64,000 nt of DNA from Phycisphaerales bacterium UBA854. Lineage in GTDB: Bacteria; Planctomycetota; Phycisphaerae; Phycisphaerales; SM1A02. The stretch lies in assembly GCA_002295885.1 (NCBI GenBank), contig DBGM01000040.1, forward strand, positions 1,162 through 65,161, written 5' to 3'. Under the pieces are notes generated by a model. It was not told the origin of the DNA and ran no database searches. It saw only the letters and a program-made list of their open reading frames with translations. Position numbers and translations under genes: made by a program. Positions within the stretch are counted from its first letter, which is position 1. Each line of letters begins with the position of its first letter. This document shows, piece by piece, positions 50,466 through 60,010 of the stretch.

Positions 50466-53054
50466 CTACGCCTCCTGTTCGGCGTCGGGATGGATCGACA
50501 ACTGCTCTTCTTCCTCGTTGATCATCAGCACGTCGATGGGGGTGCCTTCCTCGATCACATCACCCTTGAGGTCCTTGATGATCACCTGCGGATTGGCCGT
50601 CTCGTGTGCTGCGAGCGCCGTCTCCATCTCCTTCTGCTTGTCGTCCTCGAGTTCCGCCCACTTGCCCCGCCCGCGGCACTTGGGGAACCCGCTGCAACCG
50701 AGCCAGGGCCCGCGCTTGCCGCGACGCAGGTAGAGCGTGCGCTCGCACTTGGCGCACGGCAGGTCGGTCTCCAGCGGAGGGATGGAGGGGTATTTGATCT
50801 GCCCCTTCTTGTCGAGATTCACGACCGTCTTGGTCTCGGGGTAGTTCACCGAGGCGAGGAACGGTCCGAACCGTCCGGTCCGCAGCACCATGGGCGATTC
50901 GTCCTCGGGGCACTGCACGTCGACGCGCTGCACCAGCATCGGTCGACCTTCGCGATCGACGGTGGCGGCGAACTTGCAGTCGGGGTAGTCCGTGCAGGAG
51001 AGGAACCGGCCGTTCTTGCCGAGCCGGTATTCGGTGCGGGCGTCGCAGGTCGGACACGCGTAGCGGGCCGGTTCGGTCTCGGCCTTGGCGTGGGTCATGT
51101 GCTCGTAGGCGTATTCGAGCGATTCCGTGAACGGCCCGTAGAACGACTGCAGCATCTCGGACCAGTTCGAGCTGCCGGAGGCGATCTTGTCCAGTTCCGC
51201 CTCCATGGACCGGGTGTAGCCGATGTCCATCAGCTGGGGGAAGGCCTCGACGAGCTTGTCGGTGACGACTTCGCCCAGGTGCGTCGGCCAGAAGGCGCGT
51301 TCGATCTTCTCCACGTAGTTGCGCCGCTGGATGACGTCGATGATCGAGGCGTAGGTGGACGGGCGGCCGATGCCCTCCTTCTCGAGCTGCTTGACCAGGG
51401 CGGATTCCGAGAAGCGGGACGGGGGAGCGGTGAAGCGTTGGCGCGGATCGAGGGCGAACGGAGCGAGGACGTCCCCTTCGTTCAGCACTGGAAGGGTCTG
51501 TTCGTCCTCGGAGACCGGCACGCCGGCGACCTTGTAGTAGCCGTCGAAGGACAGCACGCGCCCCTTGGTCAGGAACACGGCGCCCGTCTCGACGTCGCTG
51601 CGCAGCAGGCGGACTTCGGTCCGGTCCCATTCCGCGGGAACCATCTGTCCGGAGACGAAGCGGTTCCAGATCAGTCGGTAGAGCTTGCGGAGGTCCTCGT
51701 CGACCGAGGCGGGCAGTGCGTCGGGGTGCCTGGTGACGTCGGTGGGGCGGATGGCTTCGTGCGCCTCCTGGGCGGAACGATTCGTGGAACTGTGGTGCAC
51801 CGGCTTCTCGGGCAGGTAGGTTCCGCCGTATTCGTCCTCGATGTAGGCCCGCACCTGCTTGACCGCTTCGGGGGAGATGTGGGTCGAGTCCGTTCGCATG
51901 TAGGTGATGAGGCCGACCTGACCTTCGCGACGGATCGTGATGCCCTCGTAGAGCTTCTGGGCCGCCCGCATGGTCCGCGAGGCGGTGAAGCCGAGCTTGT
52001 TCGCGGCCGCGGCCTGGAGCGAACTGGTGATGAAGGGGGCGCCGGGTCGCGACTTCGACTTCTTGCGGGTGATCGAGTCCACGCGGTACTGGGCCCCGGA
52101 ATCGATCTCGCCGCGTACGGTGATCCGCCGGGAGGCCGGGCCGGCCCCGCCGGAGTCCGGCGTGGTCTCGACCGTCGGATCGACCATGCCGATGGCCGAC
52201 GCCATGGCGGTCACCCGGTCGCGGTGGGCATCCTCGTCCAGTTCCGCCTCGAATCCCTCGGCGGTGATTCGGATGTTGAACCGTTCGCCGTCGATCTCGA
52301 CCAGCGACGCGGACAGTGCATTGTGATCCCGTAGCCAGCGGTTGCGGTCCTTCTGTGTGACGGGCTTCTTGCTTTCGGATGCCTCCGCCGCGGCATGCAG
52401 CGCCGTCCAGTCGCCGGCCAGCTGTTCACGCTGTTCCGGATCGAGGGCGAAGCATGCCTCCACCTGCCAGAACTCGTCGGGGACGAAGGCTCGGATCTCC
52501 TTCTCACGCTCCACGATCATGCGGACCGCGACCGACTGCACCCGTCCGGCGCTGAGGCCGCCGGCCACACGCTTCCAGAGCAGCGGCGAGACCTGGTAGC
52601 CGACGATCCGGTCGAGGATGCGGCGGGCCTGCTGGGCGTTGACGCGATCCATGTCGATCAGGTGGGGGTTGTCGAACGCCTGCTGGATCTGCTGTTTGGT
52701 GATGGCGTTGAAGACGACCCGCTTCGCCTTGGCGGGATCGATCTTGAGTTCCTCGGCGAGGTGCCAGGCGATGGCTTCGCCCTCACGGTCGAGGTCGGTC
52801 GCGAACCAGACCTCGTCGGCGGACTTGGCCAGCTTCCGCAGCGCGGTGATGACCTTCTTCTTGCCGGGGACGGGGATGTACGTCGGGGAGAATCCGTTGT
52901 CGATGTCGACGCCGGGCACCGGCTGCCCCTTGGCGGACTTGGGAAGGTCGCGGACATGGCCCACGGAGGCCTCGACCGTGAACCCGTCACCGAGGTACCG
53001 GTTGATGGTCTTGGCCTTGGCGGGGGATTCGACAATGACCAGCTGGTTGGCCAT
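50466..53054 (-). CDS. topA: DNA topoisomerase I
   Basis: 862 residues. Type IA enzyme relaxing negative supercoils. The Toprim domain begins VIVESPAKAKT and carries EGEAIAWHL; the catalytic tyrosine is in LITYMRTDS. The C-terminus has two intact zinc ribbons (CPTCDART and CAKCERT, each with a second CxxYPDC or CSGFPKC pair) and, between them, one that has lost its later cysteines. Start 53054 (MANQLVIV) excludes a non-conserved 60-residue extension. It has its own strong promoter. Confidence 0.96.
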   Translation of the reverse strand: MANQLVIVESPAKAKTINRYLGDGFTVEASVGHVRDLPKSAKGQPVPGVDIDNGFSPTYIPVPGKKKVITALRKLAKSADEVWFATDLDREGEAIAWHLAEELKIDPAKAKRVVFNAITKQQIQQAFDNPHLIDMDRVNAQQARRILDRIVGYQVSPLLWKRVAGGLSAGRVQSVAVRMIVEREKEIRAFVPDEFWQVEACFALDPEQREQLAGDWTALHAAAEASESKKPVTQKDRNRWLRDHNALSASLVEIDGERFNIRITAEGFEAELDEDAHRDRVTAMASAIGMVDPTVETTPDSGGAGPASRRITVRGEIDSGAQYRVDSITRKKSKSRPGAPFITSSLQAAAANKLGFTASRTMRAAQKLYEGITIRREGQVGLITYMRTDSTHISPEAVKQVRAYIEDEYGGTYLPEKPVHHSSTNRSAQEAHEAIRPTDVTRHPDALPASVDEDLRKLYRLIWNRFVSGQMVPAEWDRTEVRLLRSDVETGAVFLTKGRVLSFDGYYKVAGVPVSEDEQTLPVLNEGDVLAPFALDPRQRFTAPPSRFSESALVKQLEKEGIGRPSTYASIIDVIQRRNYVEKIERAFWPTHLGEVVTDKLVEAFPQLMDIGYTRSMEAELDKIASGSSNWSEMLQSFYGPFTESLEYAYEHMTHAKAETEPARYACPTCDARTEYRLGKNGRFLSCTDYPDCKFAATVDREGRPMLVQRVDVQCPEDESPMVLRTGRFGPFLASVNYPETKTVVNLDKKGQIKYPSIPPLETDLPCAKCERTLYLRRGKRGPWLGCSGFPKCRGRGKWAELEDDKQKEMETALAAHETANPQVIIKDLKGDVIEEGTPIDVLMINEEEEQLSIHPDAEQEA

Positions 53055-53158
53055 GGATCTGTCCTCGTGCACGCGTTCCCGGGGATTCCGCCGACGCCGG
53101 CCGATCGATCCCTGGGGAAGGTCCGGGGTGGCGGTTGACCAATCCTCCGGACAGGGGG

Positions 53159-53186
53159 TTTGTATCGGTCTTGGTGGCTCTGTCAA
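53159..53186 (-). promoter_or_regulatory. Strong promoter of topA
   Basis: TTGACA (53181-53186), 16-base spacer, TACAAA (53159-53164). Transcription should start near 53152, about 100 bases before the topA ATG. Directly preceded by the miaA terminator. Confidence 0.75.
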
Positions 53187-53187
53187 G

Positions 53188-53219
53188 AAAAAAGGAGTGG
53201 GACGGAGTCGGACTCCGTC
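53188..53219 (-). terminator. Probable terminator of miaA
   Basis: A 9-bp stem (GACGGAGTC with GACTCCGTC, 53201-53219, almost no loop) followed after 7 bases by TTTTTT on the minus strand (53193-53188). The T tract abuts the topA -35 box. The gap before the T tract makes termination less certain. Confidence 0.5.
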
Positions 53220-53257
53220 GAATCCGCGGCCCATCGCACCGGGACGGAAGGGGCCAT

Positions 53258-54190
53258 TTATGCCTCTCTAAGTGCTTCAGAGGCAAGTTCTTGCGGGTTC
53301 TTGCCCGCCGGGTCCAGCCACCGGCCTCCGAAGACATGGCGAAATCTTCTCAGCCAGGTCCGTTGCTGCTTCGCGAACCGTCGGGTGCGAATCTTGATCT
53401 CCTCGATCGTGTCCTCGAGGCTGCGCCGGCCCTCCAGGTGCTCGGCGATCTGCTTGTAGCCCAGTGCTTCGCGGGCCTGGGGCCCGAGCCGCCCCGATTC
53501 CATGAGGGTGCGGACCTCCTCGAGGAATCCATCCTCCATCATCGACTTCACCCGCGCGTTGATCCGCGGATTGATGTCCTCGGCGGACCAGTGGAGTCCG
53601 ATGATTCGGATGTCGGTTCGTCGGGGGGCCGCTTCCCACTGCCCCTGCAACCGGGACAGGGGCGTCCCGGTGAGCGCGTGGACCTCGAGCGAACGAATGG
53701 TGCGTCGGCGGTCGTTGGGATGAATGCGTTCCGAACCGGCCGGATCGACGTCCCGCAACCGCGCGTGGAGTTCGGGGGTGGGGATCGCCTCGAGTTCCTC
53801 CCGCAGGGCGGGGTCGGGTTCGGGACCCTCGATGAATCCGCCCAGCAGCGACTGCAGATAGAGATTCGTCCCGCCGACGTAGATCGGCGTCCGCCCGCGC
53901 TGCACGATGTCCCGTTCGCATTCGCCCGCCGCCCGCAGCCAGTGGTCCACCGTGAAGGAGGTGTCGGGTTCGACGATGTCGATCAGATGGTGGGGGACAT
54001 CGCCGAGCTCCTCCGCATTCGGCTTCGCGGTGCCGATGTCCATGCCCCGGTAGACCTGCATGGAATCGGCGCCAATGCATTCGCCCGTCGGTTCGACCCG
54101 GCCCGCAAGTTCCACCGCGAGGGAGGTCTTGCCGCCGGCCGTCGGGCCGAGGATGAGGATGGGTCGCGATCCGGTCGGTGTGGAGTCCAT
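53258..54190 (-). CDS. miaA: tRNA dimethylallyltransferase
   Basis: 310 residues. Attaches dimethylallyl to A37 of tRNAs reading UNN codons, using the isoprenoid product. P-loop GPTAGGKTSLA is at 15-25, followed by ADSMQVYRG and later KIRTRRFAKQQRTWLRR. The length is normal. It is divergent from pgk with 53 bases between the start codons. With mnmA in the window, two wobble/anticodon-loop modification genes are represented. Confidence 0.96.
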   Translation of the reverse strand: MDSTPTGSRPILILGPTAGGKTSLAVELAGRVEPTGECIGADSMQVYRGMDIGTAKPNAEELGDVPHHLIDIVEPDTSFTVDHWLRAAGECERDIVQRGRTPIYVGGTNLYLQSLLGGFIEGPEPDPALREELEAIPTPELHARLRDVDPAGSERIHPNDRRRTIRSLEVHALTGTPLSRLQGQWEAAPRRTDIRIIGLHWSAEDINPRINARVKSMMEDGFLEEVRTLMESGRLGPQAREALGYKQIAEHLEGRRSLEDTIEEIKIRTRRFAKQQRTWLRRFRHVFGGRWLDPAGKNPQELASEALREA

Positions 54191-54243
54191 GGTCTTCTCG
54201 GGGGAGGAACTCGTGTACCGTACCCTTCCGAAGGAGGACGATC

Positions 54244-55452
54244 ATGTCCAAACTCACCATCGACGGAATCGATGTCGCCGGCAAGCGGGTCCTGGTCCGG
54301 GTGGACTTCAACGTTCCGCTGACCGGAGCGGGCGAGGTGCTCGACGACCGTCGCATCCGAATGGCGATCCCGACCCTGCGGTCGGTGCTCGACCGCGGGG
54401 GGAGTCTGGTCCTGATGAGTCACCTGGGGCGTCCCGCCGGAGACGGATTCGAGGCGGCCTTCAGTCTGTGCCCCGTCGCGAAACGTCTGGCCGAGCTGCT
54501 CCCCGGCGTGCCCGTGGAACTGGCCGACGAGGACTGCATCGGAGCGGACGCCGAACGGGCGGTCGCAGCCCTGGATCCCGGGGGCGTCGTCCTGCTGGAG
54601 AACCTCCGGTTCCATGCGGCCGAGAAGTCGAACGACTCCGAGTTCGCCGCGAAGCTCGCGGCCTTCGGTGATGTGTACGTCAACGACGCCTTCGGAACGG
54701 CCCATCGGGCGCACGCCTCGATGGTGGGCGTTCCCGAGGCGATGCGTGATCGACATCGTGTCGCCGGCCGTCTGCTGGAAGCCGAGCTCGCCTTTCTCTC
54801 CGAGGCCATCGACGATGCGGCTGCACCGTTCGTCGCCGTGCTCGGCGGCGCCAAGGTGTCCGACAAACTGGGGGCCATCCGCAACCTGCTGCCCCGGGTG
54901 GACGCGGTCGTCATCGGGGGAGGCATGGCCTACACCTTCCTCTCCGTGCTCGGGGTGTCGATCGGTCGCAGCCTGTTCGAGGAGGACATGGTCGACGAGG
55001 CCCGTGGCATCATGGAGGAGGCCAAGTCGCTGGGACGGACCTTGCTGCTTCCCGTCGACAGCATGTGCGCCGCATCGCCCGATGCCGGGGATTCGGCCTG
55101 CGTGATCGAAGGCGACATTCCGTCCGGACTCATGGGGCTGGACATCGGGCCGGCTTCCGCCACCGCGGCGGCGGAGGTGCTGCGTTCGGCCGGGACCGTG
55201 GTCTGGAACGGACCGATGGGGGTGTTCGAGACGCCGCCCTTCGATGCGGGCTCCAGGGCCGTGGCCGATGCGGTCGCCGATGCGACGCGTCAAGGGGCGA
55301 TTTCGGTGATCGGCGGCGGTGAAACCGCGGCCGCCATCGACTCTTTCGGCCTTTCGGATGCCGTCAGCCACGTTTCCACCGGTGGTGGTGCGAGCCTTCA
55401 GATGCTCGAAGGACGATCATTCCGGTCGGTGGAACTGCTCGAAGACGCCTGA
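54244..55452 (+). CDS. pgk: Phosphoglycerate kinase
   Basis: 402 residues. Glycolytic enzyme making ATP from 1,3-bisphosphoglycerate. VRVDFNVPL, the SHLGRP loop, VYVNDAFGTAHR, LGGAKVSDK and the C-terminal GGGETAAAI and STGGGASL motifs are present. AAGGAGG lies 7 bases before the ATG, fixing the start. Monocistronic or first of a plus-strand series; the TlpA-like gene follows after 132 bases. Confidence 0.97.
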   Translation: MSKLTIDGIDVAGKRVLVRVDFNVPLTGAGEVLDDRRIRMAIPTLRSVLDRGGSLVLMSHLGRPAGDGFEAAFSLCPVAKRLAELLPGVPVELADEDCIGADAERAVAALDPGGVVLLENLRFHAAEKSNDSEFAAKLAAFGDVYVNDAFGTAHRAHASMVGVPEAMRDRHRVAGRLLEAELAFLSEAIDDAAAPFVAVLGGAKVSDKLGAIRNLLPRVDAVVIGGGMAYTFLSVLGVSIGRSLFEEDMVDEARGIMEEAKSLGRTLLLPVDSMCAASPDAGDSACVIEGDIPSGLMGLDIGPASATAAAEVLRSAGTVVWNGPMGVFETPPFDAGSRAVADAVADATRQGAISVIGGGETAAAIDSFGLSDAVSHVSTGGGASLQMLEGRSFRSVELLEDA

Positions 55453-55524
55453 ATCAGGGAACCCCGAGCCCCCCGGTGCGTCCTACGATTGGCAGGTCGC
55501 AGCGGGATTTTCCATGCGGCACGG

Positions 55525-55530
55525 TATGAT
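55525..55530 (+). promoter_or_regulatory. Possible -10 TATGAT of the TlpA-like gene
   Basis: TATGAT (5 of 6) in a context very similar to that before the class II amidotransferase (GGTATGATG), 54 bases before the ATG at 55585. No -35 of comparable quality. Confidence 0.35.
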
Positions 55531-55584
55531 GAGGACTCGCATTGCCCTCCGGGCAACCAGTTGGATTTCGAGAGGACACCTCCC

Positions 55585-56640
55585 ATGTTCAAGCAGATCA
55601 GTCTTGCCGCCATCGCGATCACCATGCTGGCCTGGTGCCAGTCCGCCAGTGCCCAGATGGGCCAGCGACTCAAGGTCGGCGATCCGGCCCCCGGCCTCTC
55701 CATCGAGGAATGGGTCAAGGGCGACGAGACCACGCTCGAGAACGGCACCACCTACGTGGTCGAGTTCTGGGCGACGTGGTGCGGTCCCTGCAAGAAGTCC
55801 ATTCCGCACCTGACCGAACTGCAGCAGCAGTACGAGCCGGATCAGCTCCGCATCATCGGCGTCAGCACCGAGGAGGCGGATGTGGTCAGTCAGTTCGTGC
55901 GGCGCCAGGGTCGCAAGATGGACTACACCGTCGCGGTCGACAAGCGGCAGGCGACCAGTCGCGCCTGGATGAAGGCGGCGGGGCAGAACGGCATTCCCAC
56001 CGCATTCATCGTCGGCCCGGAAGGCACCGTCCAGTTCATCGGGCATCCCTTGTCACCCGATTTCGACGACGCTCTCGAGAAGATCATCGACGGTCGGTAC
56101 AACCAGAAGCTGATGAGTCAGGTCGCCGGTCACCTCGAGGCGATCGAGAAGCACCGCAAGTACAAGAACTGGCAGCAGTACGACGACATCACCGCCGAGG
56201 TCATCCAGCGTGATCCGCGGATCTTCTACTTCTTGGTCCTGGATCGGTTCAAGGTCTTCATGAACGAGCAGAAGGATCCCGCCAAGGCCTACGAGTACGC
56301 CCGCGAGGTGATCGAAAGCTATCCGGACGATCCCGAACTGCTGTCCTGGCTCGCTGAGATGATCGCATTCGACCCCGAAATCCCCGACGCCCAGCGCAAT
56401 CTCGACATCGCGCTGGCGGCCGCCACGGCGGCCCGGGTCAACGGACGTCCCAACGATCCCCGTTTCGTGCAGACCGAGGCACTGGTCCGGTTCTCCCGGG
56501 GCGAGATCGACGAGGCCGTCGCGTTGCAGGAGAAGGCCTACTTCATGGCCCCGCCGCGCAAGAAGGCCGAGTACCAGCCCAAACTGCGGGAGTTCCGCAA
56601 GAAGCAGCAGGAACTCAAGGCGTCGAGCGGGACGGACTGA
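55585..56640 (+). CDS. TlpA-like thioredoxin-fold lipoprotein-free exported protein with helical tail
   Basis: 351 residues. Signal peptide with AWCQSASA (cleavage after Ala24 likely). A thioredoxin domain (about 25-165) has active site Cys66-Gly-Pro-Cys69 and cis-Pro IPTAF, as in periplasmic TlpA/ResA reductases. Residues 175-345 are helical, with repeats that look tetratricopeptide-like (AYEYAREVIESYPDDPELL). The helical tail is an extra not found in ordinary TlpA. GAGAGGA lies upstream of the start. Rpe follows after 38 bases. Confidence 0.85.
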   Translation: MFKQISLAAIAITMLAWCQSASAQMGQRLKVGDPAPGLSIEEWVKGDETTLENGTTYVVEFWATWCGPCKKSIPHLTELQQQYEPDQLRIIGVSTEEADVVSQFVRRQGRKMDYTVAVDKRQATSRAWMKAAGQNGIPTAFIVGPEGTVQFIGHPLSPDFDDALEKIIDGRYNQKLMSQVAGHLEAIEKHRKYKNWQQYDDITAEVIQRDPRIFYFLVLDRFKVFMNEQKDPAKAYEYAREVIESYPDDPELLSWLAEMIAFDPEIPDAQRNLDIALAAATAARVNGRPNDPRFVQTEALVRFSRGEIDEAVALQEKAYFMAPPRKKAEYQPKLREFRKKQQELKASSGTD

Positions 56641-56678
56641 GACGGACCACCGGCAGCCGTTGCAGCAAAGGAGTGCTC

Positions 56679-57365
56679 ATGACGACCATGCCAGCGACCC
56701 ACCCCATCACGGGCACGATCACCGCGCCGCTCGTGGCGCCCTCGATTCTCTCGGCCGACTTCGCCGCGTTGGGCGACGACTGCCGCGCCGTCGTGGAGGC
56801 GGGTGCGGACCTGCTTCATCTGGACGTCATGGACGGGCATTTCGTTCCCAATGTCACGATGGGGCCGGCGCTGTGCCGTTCGCTGCACCACTGCCTGCCC
56901 GAGGTCTTCCTCGATGTCCATCTGATGGTCACGAACCCGATGATGTACGTACAGCCCTTCGCCGATGCGGGGGCGGGTCACATCACGTTCCACATCGAAG
57001 CCGACGAGGATCCCGGTGAGGTAATCGACTGCATCCGCGCCGCCGGCTGCACGGCGGGCATCGCGGTGAATCCCCCGACCGAGTGGCAATCGATCGAACC
57101 CTGGATCGAGGCCGTCGACATGGTCCTGGTCATGAGCGTCAATCCGGGCTTCTCCGGGCAGGCCTTCATCGACTCCGTGCTCGCGAAGACCCGGGCGATC
57201 GCTCCGCGGCTGCGGGACGATCAACGCCTGCAGATGGACGGCGGCGTGAACCTCGGATCGGTTGAAGCCTGTCGTGAGGCGGGTTGCGATCTGCTGGTCG
57301 CTGCATCCGCGATCTTCGGCTCCGACGATTTTGCCGGTTCGATTTCGGCCCTCAGGGGTGCCTGA
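56679..57365 (+). CDS. rpe: Ribulose-phosphate 3-epimerase
   Basis: 228 residues. TIM-barrel enzyme of the pentose phosphate pathway. APSILSADFAAL, the metal-site HLDVMDGHFVPN, HLMV and VNPGFSGQ are intact, with the phosphate loop DGGVN near the end. ATG 56679 has AAAGGAG 5 bases upstream; the GTG at 56673 is less likely. It precedes accD by 132 bases; that gap holds no gene and only a weak 5-bp hairpin at about 57377. Confidence 0.95.
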   Translation: MTTMPATHPITGTITAPLVAPSILSADFAALGDDCRAVVEAGADLLHLDVMDGHFVPNVTMGPALCRSLHHCLPEVFLDVHLMVTNPMMYVQPFADAGAGHITFHIEADEDPGEVIDCIRAAGCTAGIAVNPPTEWQSIEPWIEAVDMVLVMSVNPGFSGQAFIDSVLAKTRAIAPRLRDDQRLQMDGGVNLGSVEACREAGCDLLVAASAIFGSDDFAGSISALRGA

Positions 57366-57497
57366 GGAGCGTTTTCACCCAAATCCAAGGGGTGAGGGGT
57401 TTACGGCGACCAGTGGAGTCGTCACCATTCTCTACATCGAAGCGCCCGGGCTCATTGGAGCCATCACCGTGCTGGTGACGATGCAGAAGAGGTCACG

Positions 57498-58349
57498 ATG
57501 GCTGAAGTCAAGTCACGAAGCTGGTCCGATGTCGAAGCCGGTCACCCTACGGGGAAGAAACCGGTGCCCGAGGGGTTGTGGGTTCGCTGCCCCTCGTGCA
57601 GCTCGAGCCTCTTCCGACGGTCGCTCGAGAACAACCTCAACGTCTGCCCCGAATGCGAACATCATTTCCGGCTGAGCGGCATCCAGCGGGTCGAGCAGCT
57701 CTCCGATCCGGGGACCTTCGTTCCGATGGATGCGGATCTGGTCTCCGCCGATCCGCTGGAGTTCGTGGACGTCAAGGCCTATCCGGACCGGATCGCGGCG
57801 GCGCGGAAGAAGACCGGCCAGAACGATGCCGTCCAGTGCGGAACCGCGTTCATCAAGGGCCGCAAGGTCATCATGGCCGTGATGGACTTCACCTTCCTCG
57901 GCGGCTCGATGGGGTCCGTGGTGGGTGAGAAGATCGCCCGGGCCACGGAGGCGGCGGCCGAAGAGAACCTGCCCCTGATCGTGGTGTCCGCTTCCGGCGG
58001 AGCCCGGATGATGGAATCCGGCCTCTCCCTGATGCAGATGGCCAAGACCTCCGCCGCCCTGGCACGGTTCGACGAGATGGGCGGACTGTTCATCTCGGTC
58101 CTGACCGATCCGACCACCGGTGGGGTGACGGCGAGCTTCGCCATGCTCGGCGACGTGATTCTGGCCGAGCCCAAGGCGCTCATCGGATTCGCCGGTCCGC
58201 GGGTGATCGAACAGACCATTCGTCAGGAACTGCCCGAGGGATTCCAGCGAAGCGAGTTCCTGCTCGAATGCGGTTTCGTCGATCGAGTCGTGCACCGCAG
58301 CGATCTCCGAAGCGAGATCTCCAGCCTCATCGACTATGCAGGCAAGTGA
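57498..58349 (+). CDS. accD: Acetyl-CoA carboxylase carboxyltransferase subunit beta
   Basis: 283 residues. Forms the carboxyltransferase with AccA to make malonyl-CoA. The zinc ribbon has cysteines 31, 34, 50 and 53 (CPSC, CPEC). The crotonase-like core shows VSASGGARMMES and DPTTGGVTASFA. GAGG is just upstream of the ATG. Its last 14 bases overlap the lnt start. The AccA gene is not in the window. Confidence 0.96.
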   Translation: MAEVKSRSWSDVEAGHPTGKKPVPEGLWVRCPSCSSSLFRRSLENNLNVCPECEHHFRLSGIQRVEQLSDPGTFVPMDADLVSADPLEFVDVKAYPDRIAAARKKTGQNDAVQCGTAFIKGRKVIMAVMDFTFLGGSMGSVVGEKIARATEAAAEENLPLIVVSASGGARMMESGLSLMQMAKTSAALARFDEMGGLFISVLTDPTTGGVTASFAMLGDVILAEPKALIGFAGPRVIEQTIRQELPEGFQRSEFLLECGFVDRVVHRSDLRSEISSLIDYAGK

Positions 58350-60009
58350 CACCGGCGCGGCCGGGATCCAGTTGAACCGAATCGACCGCCTCCACGTGAC
58401 GTGGCTGCTTCTCCTGCTCTCCGTGCTGTGTTGGTGGGTCGCGTTTCCACCGGTGGGCGCCTGGCCGTTGATCCTGCTGTCCGCTTGGGCGTTGATTCGC
58501 GCCGCCGTCGGGGCACGCACCACCGGGCATCTTCTGCTGGCGACCGGTGTGCTGTTCACACTGCTCTGGCTGTGGGTTCAGCGTTGGACCGCCGACGTGT
58601 CGGGGCCGGGCTATCCGGTCCTTGCGGTGTACATGGCGGGCTGGATGTGTCTGATGGCGTGGCTCCTGCGTCGCTTCGCCCGCGATCGCTTCTACCGCAA
58701 CTGGCCCATGGCCTGCACGGCTCCGGTCGTCGTGGTGGCCGTCGAATACCTTCGCGGATGCGTGGTATTCGATGGATACCCGTGGTACTTCTTCGGACAT
58801 CCCCTGATCGATGCGCCGGCGCTGATCCAGTTCGCCGACACCGTGGGCAGCTGGTGGGGAAGCATTCTGGTCGCCACGGTCGCCGGGTCCCTGTACGACA
58901 TCTGGTCACGCTCTCCAAGGTCTTCGGCAAGTGCCTGGGTTGCGACTGGCGTGCTTCTCTTCTCGGTGTTGTACGGTGGGTGGCGACTCGGTCAGGAGTC
59001 GACCGTTCCCGGGCCGAGCGTAGTTGGAATCCAGACGAATCTTCCTCAGGACAACAAGGTGGGGTGGAGTTGGTCGGCACAGCAGCAGGACGTCGCCGGC
59101 TTCATCGAGATGACCATGCAGGCGGCCCGCGAGGACATCGACCTCGTCGTGTGGCCGGAGACGATGGTGCCGGGACTGGGATTCGAGCCCGACACCGCGG
59201 CATCCATCCTCGAAGCCGGCGGGGGATTCGACTACCTCGTGCACTGGCCGGGAGCGATGCGGGCCCTGGCCCGCTCACTCGGCCGTCCGCTGCTCGTAGG
59301 CAGTCCGACCTGGCTCGGACTGGAAGTCGTGGAACGCGACGGCGTGCGGCAGCTGGAGGCGGAACGTCGCTACAACAGCGCGGTCCTGCTCGAACCCGAC
59401 GGAGGGGTCGAGCGGTACGACAAGGTGGCCCTCACGCCCTTCGGCGAGTTCATGCCCTACGTGGAACACTGGCCATGGCTCGAGGAGCGGTTGTTGTCCT
59501 TCGGTGCCGGCGGCATGTCCTTCAACCTGCTGCGGGGGGACGAGGTCGGCCCGCTGCATCTGCACCGGAGGGACGGCACCAGCCTCGGCATCGCGACCCC
59601 GATCTGCTTCGAGGACACCGTCGCCTCCCTGTGCCGGCGACTGGTCTACGTCGACGGGGTCAAGCGGGCCCAGTTGATGGTCAACATCAGCAACGACGGG
59701 TGGTTCGGAACCGATGCGGCCGCCCGCATCACCCACGGCATGGTGGCCAGATTCCGCTGCATCGAGAATCGCGTGCCGTTGCTGCGGGTCGTCAACACCG
59801 GGCAGACCGCACTCTTCGACTCCTGCGGACGAACCGTGGTCATGCTGCCGATGTTCGAGTCCTCCTGGTTGCCCGTCGTTCCGCAGCTGGACGAGCGGAC
59901 GACGATCTACGGGGCGTGGTTCGGCGATTCGATCGCCGGGGGCCTGCTGCTTCTGTGCCTGCTGAACCTGCTCTGGACGCTGCTTCCTCGGATCAGGGAG
60001 TCGAAGTAG
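58336..60009 (+). CDS. lnt: Apolipoprotein N-acyltransferase
   Basis: 557 residues. Inner-membrane enzyme adding the third acyl chain to lipoproteins. About six N-terminal TM helices are followed by the periplasmic nitrilase domain with the Glu-Lys-Cys triad: VWPETMVPG, YDKVALTPFGEF and ICFED, and a final TM helix. The start overlaps the accD stop by 14 bases, so the two are coupled, an unusual neighbour pair linking fatty acid synthesis to lipoprotein maturation. Confidence 0.95.
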   Translation: MQASDTGAAGIQLNRIDRLHVTWLLLLLSVLCWWVAFPPVGAWPLILLSAWALIRAAVGARTTGHLLLATGVLFTLLWLWVQRWTADVSGPGYPVLAVYMAGWMCLMAWLLRRFARDRFYRNWPMACTAPVVVVAVEYLRGCVVFDGYPWYFFGHPLIDAPALIQFADTVGSWWGSILVATVAGSLYDIWSRSPRSSASAWVATGVLLFSVLYGGWRLGQESTVPGPSVVGIQTNLPQDNKVGWSWSAQQQDVAGFIEMTMQAAREDIDLVVWPETMVPGLGFEPDTAASILEAGGGFDYLVHWPGAMRALARSLGRPLLVGSPTWLGLEVVERDGVRQLEAERRYNSAVLLEPDGGVERYDKVALTPFGEFMPYVEHWPWLEERLLSFGAGGMSFNLLRGDEVGPLHLHRRDGTSLGIATPICFEDTVASLCRRLVYVDGVKRAQLMVNISNDGWFGTDAAARITHGMVARFRCIENRVPLLRVVNTGQTALFDSCGRTVVMLPMFESSWLPVVPQLDERTTIYGAWFGDSIAGGLLLLCLLNLLWTLLPRIRESK

Positions 60010-60010
60010 G

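Noticed and set aside
53263..53286. TGCCTCT/AGAGGCA inverted repeat at the miaA 3' end
   Set aside because: It lies inside the coding end and lacks a T tract; the better terminator is at 53188-53219.
57377..57396. Weak CACCC/GGGTG hairpin after rpe
   Set aside because: Only 5 bp with no T tract.
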